Origin: Selaginella moellendorffii
Lineage: Eukaryota; Streptophyta; Lycopodiopsida; Selaginellales; Selaginellaceae
Length of the DNA stretch: 64,000 nucleotides
Assembly (NCBI RefSeq): GCF_000143415.4
Contig: NW_003314311.1
Span: 1,339,062-1,403,061, forward strand
Direction of reading: 5' to 3'
Both the position numbers and the translations under genes were made by a program. Of this stretch, positions 10,576 to 18,987 are shown in pieces; positions within the stretch are counted from its first letter, which is position 1, and the number at the start of each line of letters is the position of its first letter. A model generated the notes under the pieces. The model worked only from the letters and a program-made list of their open reading frames with translations. It searched no databases and was not told where the DNA came from.

Positions 10576-12114
10576 TTATCGCTGCTTTCTTGCACCGAGC
10601 CTTTTGCGTAGCCTCTGTTTATTTGAGCTTGCATTGGCCTCGGACGTCTTGGAGATTGATGGTGGTGTGCCTGTCTCCTGTGATGTCAGTCCCGTGGATG
10701 TTTGTCCGTCGGGACGATCACGTTTCCGATTAGGTGGTAAGCCTCGAGACCTTGCCGGCGTGCGTTGTGAGGACGGTGTAGGTGAGAAAGCTCCATTGCT
10801 TTCGCTACCATCACGTCGTGAAGTCGTTGGGGATCGGTACTGCTGGACGGGGATGAACTTGCATATGTTCATCTTGGTTTGTCCATGCGGGATGAACTCC
10901 AGATCCGGGTTGGCTGGTTTTTTCGCCACCTCAATAGCAGCTGCTTGCATCCATTCTCGGATTTGAAGGAAGGCAGCTATCTGGAGGATCACTTGCGGAT
11001 TAGCCGTAAGTAGGGACAGGAAGATGGCGAGGCGGTCTGACGACGTCAAGCTTGAATCTGGCCAGTACTTGTCCAGGTTGTTAAGCATGTACCAGAACAA
11101 GGAGTCAAGCCAGACAATTCCTCCTTCACATCCCTGGCAATCGCAGCGACAGTACGGTCGAAGCTGATTCCATGTACGTTGATCTCCTTGTGATAGGTTC
11201 CAGCTTTTTGTATTCAAAAAGGCATCGCCATCACAGCGTCCATGGAAGGCAGCCTGCTTGAAAACCTCATCCGCAGTCTTTTGGAACGGGATTGCTGGTT
11301 TGTAAGCATAATTTCCCAACGTTGCATGTCGGTAAGATGCTTCCAGTGTCTGTTTTGACCACTGTACTGCATCCGGTCGTAATAAAGCCGCCATCTGGAT
11401 CCAGTCGGACGCCTCCAAAGGGGATGTCCATCCTAAAGGATTCGTTAGCGTCCAGAACTTATGCGGTTCTGGAAGGCGGTGGGAGGCTGCATCGAGAACT
11501 CTTGTGGTGGCGAAGGGAAATTTCCATCCACTCAAATTCTCCAACGGGTCAAACATGATACGACCATTATCAATGCGGTCCACGTTTGCTCCTTCCAGAG
11601 TATCTGGCTGTGACGGGATGAGTCCAGTCATGAGCGTCCGTGCACTCTGGCTCAAGAACTCGAAACCATTGCTGAGGTCGATCTGTGGTTTTCCCAGATC
11701 AATACCTTTCCCGTACGAGCCTTTATACCCTGTAACCCGGTTGTATTCTTGGGACCATTGGAGCATTTTCCAAGTGATCCTTGGTTCGGCGGAGGAGAAA
11801 TTAACGAGTTCTTTTTCCATGTCCGCCATCCACCGTCGTAGTAGAGCCTGGTTATCATTGACTCGATCGGTAAGGAGTGTCCAGACTAGGCGCCACCATT
11901 CTTTGGTTTCAACCTGCTGGAAGAGGCAGAGGTATCGCTTGTTCTCGCCAACTGCCTCGGATTCCGGCACCGTGAGCAGCTTGTCCGCAATGTTTTTCTC
12001 ATATGCAAAAATCTCACGTAAGCGCTCAGGTTTCTTTGCGGCTAACAGCAGTAAGAAGTACTGCACTGCCGGGACGGGAGCCACAAAATCATCAGTGTTC
12101 GCGTACTCCGTCAT
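10576..12114 (-). CDS. PLE ORF1 protein, unknown family, Cys cluster and basic tail
   Basis: An open frame runs from 12144 (GTG) to 10576; the first ATG is at 12114, giving 512 aa. I recognise no known domain. The body is rich in Trp and Leu. A tight cysteine cluster, YCRCDCQGCEGG (331-342 of the 522-codon frame), could bind metal. The last 90 residues are Ser/Pro/Arg-rich and end in a lysine/arginine-rich stretch (RLRKRLGARK), suggesting nucleic-acid binding (inference). It lies directly upstream of the RT on the same strand with a 55-bp gap, so both are probably on one transcript. The old copy (21290-22830) carries the same gene in decayed form, so ORF1 is a stable part of the element. Confidence 0.8.
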   Translation of the reverse strand: MTEYANTDDFVAPVPAVQYFLLLLAAKKPERLREIFAYEKNIADKLLTVPESEAVGENKRYLCLFQQVETKEWWRLVWTLLTDRVNDNQALLRRWMADMEKELVNFSSAEPRITWKMLQWSQEYNRVTGYKGSYGKGIDLGKPQIDLSNGFEFLSQSARTLMTGLIPSQPDTLEGANVDRIDNGRIMFDPLENLSGWKFPFATTRVLDAASHRLPEPHKFWTLTNPLGWTSPLEASDWIQMAALLRPDAVQWSKQTLEASYRHATLGNYAYKPAIPFQKTADEVFKQAAFHGRCDGDAFLNTKSWNLSQGDQRTWNQLRPYCRCDCQGCEGGIVWLDSLFWYMLNNLDKYWPDSSLTSSDRLAIFLSLLTANPQVILQIAAFLQIREWMQAAAIEVAKKPANPDLEFIPHGQTKMNICKFIPVQQYRSPTTSRRDGSESNGAFSPTPSSQRTPARSRGLPPNRKRDRPDGQTSTGLTSQETGTPPSISKTSEANASSNKQRLRKRLGARKQR

Positions 12115-12127
12115 CTCGGGTAGCCAG

Positions 12128-12247
12128 AAATCCTGGAAAACCACGCATCAGTCCATATCCGGTACGGCGGGAAAGTAGGGATGGATCGCATGGCGTTTTG
12201 TATCGGCAGCCAGGTATCACACCCTGGCACGGCTGTCCCTCGCGGGT
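12128..12247 (-). other. Unit A 5' end and 5' UTR
   Basis: The element 5' end is the same in unit C (7010), unit A (12247) and the old copy (22896), ending at ...CGGG(T) next to the 16-mer. That common end argues for a defined transcription start there. A hairpin (GCCAGG...CCTGGC, 12210-12229) lies in the leader. Confidence 0.65.
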
Positions 12248-12263
12248 ATTTTTGGTTAAGCAG
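12248..12263 (+). repeat. 16-bp junction repeat (unit A-unit B)
   Basis: An exact copy of ATTTTTGGTTAAGCAG at the junction between the 5' end of unit A and the 3' end of unit B. Confidence 0.8.
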
Positions 12264-12727
12264 ATCGACTAGGCCGTTTTCGGTACATTCGTCCGAGGCA
12301 TAGGATCATCCGCCCGGTAACCCGGTACCGACCACGACCAAAACGATTTCCCTTAACAATTCCTATGTCACCTCCTACGGTTTGGGTGTCCGGGGGGTAC
12401 CTGTATCATGGAAGACGAGGATTAGTAATGCAATCTCCGCTAGCTCTATCTCTCATTTTGTGAAAGTACGAAGCTAGGTCTCAAAACTGAACTGAGATTT
12501 GCACGACTGATGCTCGCGAGCCAATGTACTCAGGTACATGCCCGGGCCGCACATCAGAAGTGACTTCCAAAGATTAGAGCTAAGGAACATGCTCAACCTG
12601 ATCGCTATCCGTTGGAGTGGGCGAGAAGTGTGCGTGGTTGTGCTAGCGCACAGCCTTGCAGCGGCCCGAGCTTGCTCTGCTTGTGGATGCGCTCCTGGAG
12701 AATGCGGCGGCGGCGGATGCAAGCGAG

Positions 12728-12747
12728 AAACCCTAACGTTAGGGTTT
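12728..12747. repeat. Palindromic telomere-type motif in unit B
   Basis: This is the same 20-bp palindrome as at 7850-7869. Confidence 0.85.
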
Positions 12748-13265
12748 TTCCCGTCGCTTCATACCTTTCGGTGTGAGAAAATCCAGCGCCCGCAGCCATG
12801 AAGTCGACTAGCTATAGCTTGTAATTAGGTTTGCCAATCCGTACAGCGTGTTTCTTCGCGCGAGATTCTGTGAGGAATCCAAAGTTTTGTTTTTTACCAT
12901 GCCACGTCTACTCATGGATCCCATTAGTTTATTCATGGGAAAACAGAGTTTTCCATAAGTAAGGTTTCCTTTAGAGATTATTTCTAAGGAAGACCTTGCT
13001 GTGATTAAGGCGTGGGATCTGTCTCAGATTGAGAGCACAGCAACTTGTGTTGTTTTTTAATTTTTATCAATCAAAACACAGTTGTAGTCGAAGGTACGCT
13101 TGCGTTTTTTAGTTCAGCGCGTGACCAAGGACAGCATGGTAAGTTTGGGGGAACTAATTCTTTTGTTGTTCACAGTCCAAAACGGCATAAATATCGAATC
13201 TATTATGTTTCGATATGATGCTAGAGTGATGGATAGTCCTGTCTAGAGGACAGAGTTCCTGGTAC

Positions 13266-15254
13266 TCAGCTTGAATTTGCTGAGTCGTCGAGCTGTGGTG
13301 GCCTATTGGCCGGTTCTCTCCAGATGTCAAAGAAAATTTCCAAGACTGCTTGTACCGGAGTCAGGGGGCTGGTGAGAATTATACGATCCAGACCACTGAG
13401 GATGAGTCGTCTCAATGCATAGCGATGGAATCCTTTTTCCACGAAGCATTCAACGAGATTATCAATCTCGAGGACGACACCACCGGCGGTATTAATCAGA
13501 TAAAAAAGCGCAAAGACTTGCCCCAGGATCACCTTGGATGAGTTTGCGACGGGCCGGTTTGAATCTCGATGAATGTACAGCGAGACTTTGAATGGAAGTG
13601 ATCGGCGCTTGTCATATTTTGTGGTTAAGAAGGTACCGTCAACTCGTATGATCTGAATCTGAAGGCTCAAAAAGTGAGCGGACAGATTCACGAGCGAGCC
13701 GTCCGTGTTCACGAATGGATTATCCATCTCGTTCTGCATGGCCAGGAACCGTAATGGATATATCCAGAACGGATTTCCTTCAGATTCGACTTGATCAGGG
13801 TCAAGGAATCGGAGGATCATGGGGTTATTCATTGACACCAGATCGTCCATGTATCGGAACGTATGTTCGAATAAGCGCAGCAGATCGTACCGGCCTAGAC
13901 GAGCGAGTCGAGTGATAAAGTTATACTCGAAATAGAATAGGTACAGGTTACACCACAAAGGCGAGCACGAGAAGCCCATAGGAATTCCTCGGACTTGTCT
14001 CCATACTCGATCACCCAGCCGGACGTATGTGTTCCGGATAATGAAGTGATTTAGCTCGATGACTTTTGTTGGATCCATTCTGGTGGCCTTCACTGATGAG
14101 TGGCGTAGAGGTTTCCATTCGGCCTCAAGCTCGCCGTTCTTCTTTTGAATCAGAAAAAGGTCCTTATGGAGGTGGTTTTGGTGCGCGAAAGCCAAATTGA
14201 CGAGGTTTGTCATGGCCGTCGTGAGGCCTTGATCTCCCTCAAGGGGGATGGCCTCGTAGCACTTTGTGATATCTCCCGTATAGATCGTGGTGATCTTGTC
14301 GGGGAGATTAATCGCGAACTCCTGTGTGGATCCAAGGATCCAGCACGCGTTCGTTTTTCCTCCGAAGAATTTTGCCCGTGCGTAGAAATCATCGGCTACG
14401 TTTTGTAGCGCCTCCTGTATTCCTTTCAGGATAGCGGTGAGGCAAATTGTGATTTCAGAGAAGACACATCCATCCGCATTCGTTAACCAGCGCATTTTAT
14501 TCTTATGCGCTTTGTAGATCCCCATAAGGTAAGGGAGATCTGGTCTCAGTGGCGGGAATTCCTGTAAGGGCGGTTCACCAAGCAGTTGTTTTACAACTTG
14601 CTCAGGCGTCTCAGGGACATTATTGTCCGAGACTACGAGTGAAAAGTCGTCACTATTCATCCGCGCAAGCGCTTGCTCCCGGGCCAACGTTTTGCAAAAG
14701 AAGGTGGGTGTGTTGGCCGCTTTATCTGCGCCACTGATGTACAAGTGTTTATGTACCCACTCCAATTGCCGCTTTGCCTCAGGGGTGGTCATCACATCTA
14801 TCATCGGGGTGGTCTGGCAATTTTGTACTGCCATTCGGACCCGGTAGTTGATATGCTGTTTAACAGCAGCTTCGTTGCTAGGCCAGTTACGGATGTAGAC
14901 ATCGGGAATCATACTGGCAATCCGATCCCAAGCCTCACAGACTTCGGCAATGATTTTTGCTGTCTGGAGTGGTTTCGGGGTGATGTGATTGAGACCTTTC
15001 TCGATGACAGTCGTGAGTATGCGTGAGCCAAGGATCTTTGGATCCAAAGTACGCACATGTCCAGTCTCGTCGAGATAAGTCACCCATGGCCAACGTTTGC
15101 ATTCGCAAACCAGTGGTGCATGAGTGTCCCAGTTACAGAAAACCTCTTTGGGTTTATAGAAGTCGTGTTTGATCTGGGGTTCGTACCTCCAGCCAAATAC
15201 GATGGGATCCAGGAGTTCCGCGTCTAGGCCAATCATTTCCAGGCATTCCCTCAT
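13266..15254 (-). CDS. Penelope-like reverse transcriptase, unit B (5'-truncated element)
   Basis: 662 aa, nearly identical to unit A (for example EIFFDI against EILFDI near the C-terminus). All catalytic motifs are intact, including YMDD. The element sequence ends at 15270, only 16 bp upstream of this ATG, where 26S rDNA resumes. The upstream 48 open codons and all of ORF1 are therefore missing. Such 5' truncation is what incomplete reverse transcription gives. The unit has no leader of its own, so expression is doubtful. Confidence 0.85.
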   Translation of the reverse strand: MRECLEMIGLDAELLDPIVFGWRYEPQIKHDFYKPKEVFCNWDTHAPLVCECKRWPWVTYLDETGHVRTLDPKILGSRILTTVIEKGLNHITPKPLQTAKIIAEVCEAWDRIASMIPDVYIRNWPSNEAAVKQHINYRVRMAVQNCQTTPMIDVMTTPEAKRQLEWVHKHLYISGADKAANTPTFFCKTLAREQALARMNSDDFSLVVSDNNVPETPEQVVKQLLGEPPLQEFPPLRPDLPYLMGIYKAHKNKMRWLTNADGCVFSEITICLTAILKGIQEALQNVADDFYARAKFFGGKTNACWILGSTQEFAINLPDKITTIYTGDITKCYEAIPLEGDQGLTTAMTNLVNLAFAHQNHLHKDLFLIQKKNGELEAEWKPLRHSSVKATRMDPTKVIELNHFIIRNTYVRLGDRVWRQVRGIPMGFSCSPLWCNLYLFYFEYNFITRLARLGRYDLLRLFEHTFRYMDDLVSMNNPMILRFLDPDQVESEGNPFWIYPLRFLAMQNEMDNPFVNTDGSLVNLSAHFLSLQIQIIRVDGTFLTTKYDKRRSLPFKVSLYIHRDSNRPVANSSKVILGQVFALFYLINTAGGVVLEIDNLVECFVEKGFHRYALRRLILSGLDRIILTSPLTPVQAVLEIFFDIWREPANRPPQLDDSANSS

Positions 15255-15270
15255 AAGGGTGCGGATACTG

Positions 15271-15390
15271 AACTGGTGATGCGGGATGAACCGAAAGCCA
15301 GGCTACGGTGCCAAAGTGCGCGCTAACCCAGATCCCACAAAGGGTGTTGATTGATTAAGACAGCAGGACGGTGGTCATGGAAGTCGAAAT

Positions 15391-15424
<34 letters not shown>

Positions 15425-15690
15425 TCAACTAGCCCCGAAAATGGATGGCGCTTAAGCGCGCGGCCTATGCCCGGCCATCGCGGCGATTGTGAGGCCCCGA
15501 TGAGTAGGAGGGCGTGGGGGTCGTGGTGCAGCTCTGGGCGTGAGCCCGAGTGAAACGGCCCCCAGTGCAGATCTTGGTGGTAGTAGCAAGTATTCAAATG
15601 AGAACTTTGAAGACTGAAGTGGAGAAAGGTTCCATGTGAACAGCAATTGGACATGGGTTAGTCGATCCTAAGAGATGGGGAAATCCTGTG
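15271..15690 (+). rRNA. 26S rRNA gene fragment, right of the PLE insertion
   Basis: About 420 bp follow plant 26S closely: GCGGGATGAACCGAAAGCC, GTGCCAAAGTGCGCGCTAAC, TTAAGACAGCAGGACGGTGG, AAATCCGCTAAGGAGTGTG, TAACAACTCACCTGCCGAAT, GCAGATCTTGGTGGTAGTAG and GTTAGTCGATCCTAAGAG. It ends within or just after the GATGGGGAAA block; the exact right boundary is unclear. It is little decayed, far less than the 835-1281 piece. The apparent minus-strand ORFs here (15394-15654) are only rRNA complement. Confidence 0.95.
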
Positions 15691-18172
15691 TGAAGGGCTG
15701 CCTTGCGACTTATGGTTGCTTATAGACTTCGTCGAGGACCTCTGATACTTGCTTCGCTCGATGATAATTTAGCAGTGATGGGCTTGCTTTACCGGATGGT
15801 GTTGCGGAGGATCGTGTCGTTAGACTTACATGGGTTTTTCCATGTTAGCATATCGATTCTACCTTTGTCAATATCATTTGGTTGCGTTTAGTTCATGGTA
15901 TTGGATTTCACTGAGTCTTGGACGTGGTGATTCACTCCTTGAGGAAGTGTTATCTGTAACTGAGTTTTGCTAAAGGATTGGTCTCGGATACTAACTAAAG
16001 TATCTTCGACCTTGGTTAGCTTGGTTGCTAGAAAGTCTTGAGTGGTGATACACTCGTGCTTTCTTTTAGCTTTGTTCTAGTGTTGATGGCATTGAAGTGA
16101 TGCCTTGTTGTTGACATTGTTGATATTGAGATTCAAGTGAGATGATATATCTATCCTTAGGATTGATATTGAGTTTCATTGCTCTCGATGAAGATAGTGT
16201 TGATGATTTGGCTATAGCTTTGTGTTATTAGCATTCGTGCATTTGCTAGTTAGCAACTATGTTGATGTTCAAATGAACTGAGTGGCAAGTTTGAGTTAGT
16301 TGTGTTCTAGACAAGATTATTTAGTAGAGGGTTGAGCTTCGGCTTTTCCTTGAAAAGTGATTCAGTCATGGATTATGCTAACTTTACGAGATGAAGAGTT
16401 AGTGATTGATATTGAAGATGTTGGTCCCTTGTTGGGTTTGCATTGAGATATATCAATCATTGATGATTCTTTTTGTGCTTGTTATGACGTGAGTTACGTC
16501 TTGCTATAGATGGATTCATGGAGGATCTTAGTGATCACTTGTTGAGCATAGCTTCATTGTGCTTGGCTTTTAGATTGATGCAGATATGCTCTTCAATAGC
16601 TTTAGCATTATGAAGTTTAGCTTATGGATGTGTTGAGAAAGATATTGTGGGTTATACCATGATTTCTTCTTTAGCATTGAAGTTAGTTCATGCGAGACTC
16701 GTGATCATTGTTAGGCAAAAACTTAGCTATAGACTTCTTCGAGCTTTTGGTTCCTTGCGTTATCATGCTTGTGGTCCATTTGTTTGAAGTTGTTGGGGAA
16801 GGCATTTTTGGCTCTTTAGCTTCGATGTTGAAGTTAGTATTTACGTCTGGCAATCATTGCTGATGATTGACTATCATCTGGGATAGTTGATTATCCTTGT
16901 CAAAAAGGTTTTGCTTGATTATTGTTGGTATAGACTGAGTTGCCGTTCTTTAGGATGGTAGATTCTTTCTTCAACGATGATTATGCATCTCTTTCTTGAT
17001 GGGATGATTGATAGTCTTTCATGATAAGTTAGTTATTCTCTTTGATGGCTTCTGGCTTTTCGCAATACCACATGTTCTTTGTGGTTTGTTCTGGATTGGT
17101 CTCTTGGGTTTGAAACATCAGTAGGATATTGCTGACACTTGCTTAGGCAACTTGAGTTCCTTGGTATTGTTGGCTGGGATCTATTCAGATTGGCTTTTGT
17201 GATAGTTGGCAGAAGTGAGTGTTTGTTGGTTTTACCGCATTCATTCTATTCTGTTGATTATTGCTCGAGTTAGTTTTGATAGATTGGGATGTTATTTCCT
17301 TCGGGTGATACATTCGCGAGCATTGTGCTTATCCGTCAATGATACTTTGTATTCTTTGAGTTATCTTTCGTAAGTTGTTTGGCATTCTGTCTGCAATCTT
17401 TAATAGTTAAACTTTATCATTGAGTTTACTTGATGATATAGTTGCTATTGAATTTTGTTTGATGGTGAATCCTATGTTTACCAATTATGATGAGCTTGGT
17501 GGTTCCTATACTATAATACTAGTTTATTGGATGATAACTTACTTGGAATACTTTTGTGTTCTAATCTAAGCTTTATTCACTGATAATTACGACTCTAAGA
17601 TATCATTGTTTATAACTTTGATATTGTCCATCTATTAATCTTTAAGTTTGGGCCAGTATAGGCAGACTGGCTTCGGCACTTCGTGTGCATGGTGAAATCT
17701 CTAGTCATGGGGTAGCTACTGTCGACTGGTCACATAACCCGCCTCTCTGTCGATGTTCCTTATTCCGTTAAAAGGGCGTGACCGTGTAAACAACTCTAAC
17801 TGCCTGTTTACAGTAGTCTATCTAAACCTCACCGACGGGTTTGGTTTCTTTGCTTAGGAGGGTTGGGGCCTCTGGCTTCTCTCTCTATGTCCCTGTGGGC
17901 AGGGCGTATCACACTTTCGTAAGCTGGGTGACTCCCAGAGCAGTAAGGGTGGCTGACTCCGTTAGTCATTTCCCTGTCGGCGACGGCCGGAAGGTGTCTG
18001 AGCTGGTAGCGCATCCGCGTTAGACAAAAAAGTTGCCCCCTAACTCATTTAAGTTGGTGCATTTCTCACATAGTGTGAGTACCGTGAACTTTTTCTGGAG
18101 TTGTTTCCTTGACGGTATTCTAGACTCGAGTATGCATCGACGAAGACGTCGATCTTCCCTAGGGGGGGAGAG
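15691..18172 (+). other. LTR retrotransposon internal region, right part; polypurine tract 18161-18172
   Basis: There is no coding frame. The first 2 kb are AT-rich and GTT/GATT-rich; the last 500 bp (about 17660-18172) are more GC-rich, with no recognised content. The purine tract AGGGGGGGAGAG immediately precedes the 3' LTR and would prime plus-strand synthesis. Confidence 0.75.
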
Positions 18173-18987
18173 TGTCGCGAATGTGACTTCGGGTATCGAA
18201 AGTTACCTGTCGGCTAGTCCTTACGGACACTCTTACCTTACTGCCACGATGGCAGGAGGTCGGTATTGCTGGACCCGTTATCAGTCTCCGCCTAAGCTAG
18301 TTGAGAAACTGGTCCTCGCGTGTGCACTTGACCAGATGAGCATAAGGACGGAATTCCTACGTGCTATTTGTCAAGCATACTTGACCTGGTTAGAGAAACT
18401 CATTCGTTGACTTGCACTTGCTAGTGTTGCTTGTGGGGGGTTCCAAATGTATAGTAGGGATAGTGGGTAGGTTGGGCATGGCCAACCAACCTGAGGCATA
18501 GTCTAGCTCCCGCTTGCGTGCCTGTCCTTGTTCTGCGTCCGGCTTGGGTCTAAGCCCAAGTTCCATTCCATGCTAGTCGGTGGAGTACCCATATCCTCAC
18601 GTTAGGCCACCGGTATACCGAAATAGTGCCAGACTCCGTTTGGCTCCGTTTTGCATGCTGGTTCTGGCATTGGGATGCTGGTTGCTCCAGGACTGTTCCA
18701 AGTCGCTCCAGGCTCCTGTCCCTTCGCTCCTTGGGCTTCATGCTCGGGAGTTGCTCCGTGGTTTGGTTCTGTCACTCCTCGGCTCTATGCTTGGGAGTTT
18801 GGCACCGTTCCTTCGTTCAGTGGCCCAAGGCCCTGAACCTCGGGTTCTTATGGACACGTGGCATGGACACATGGCATGTGACATGTGGCATCTGTCACGT
18901 GGCACAAAGAGGGTTTAGGTTCCGCTTCGTGGTGTTATCCTATGGTAAATCACCATGGGATAAAGGGTCAAAACCACGTGCGCTACA
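18173..18987 (+). repeat. 3' LTR (815 bp, internally deleted)
   Basis: It matches 3149-4296 almost base for base apart from the 333-bp deletion at 18429/18430. It ends GCTACA and is followed by the duplicated ACATA and the resuming old PLE RT sequence. Confidence 0.92.

Larger units (their letters stand above)
6455..15270 (-). mobile_element. Young Penelope-like element: head-to-tail array of three units in 26S rDNA
   Basis: Reading on the minus strand, the units are B (12264-15270, truncated at its 5' end), A (7027-12247, full length, 5221 bp) and C (6455-7010, internally deleted). Each junction carries the 16-mer ATTTTTGGTTAAGCAG (6439-6454, 7011-7026, 12248-12263), identical to the 26S flank. 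Unit A has a 5' UTR, ORF1, RT and a 1.36-kb 3' UTR. Unit B lacks 359 bp of the 3' UTR relative to A (equivalent of about 7381-7739). The RT genes of A and B differ at only a handful of bases over 2 kb, so the array is very recent. RT motifs place it among Penelope-like elements lacking the GIY-YIG endonuclease. Tandem organisation is typical of PLEs (family knowledge). Confidence 0.87.
3149..18987 (+). mobile_element. LTR retrotransposon, non-autonomous (LARD-like), carrying a nested 26S/PLE insert
   Basis: Two direct LTRs (3149-4296 and 18173-18987) begin TGTCGCG and end GCTACA. The 5-bp target duplication ACATA is at 3144-3148 and 18988-18992. A tRNA-iMet-type primer site TGGTATCAGAG lies at 4299-4309 and a purine tract at 18161-18172 just before the 3' LTR. 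The own internal DNA (4297-6368 and about 15691-18172) has no gag or pol reading frame, so the element must have been mobilised in trans. It inserted into the RT gene of the old PLE; joining the flanks across the duplication restores that gene's order. The PLE array and 26S fragment at 6369-15690 are a later nested insert or a captured segment. Confidence 0.9.

Noticed and set aside
15394-15654. Minus-strand ORFs of 64-86 aa
   Set aside because: They are the complement of 26S rRNA.
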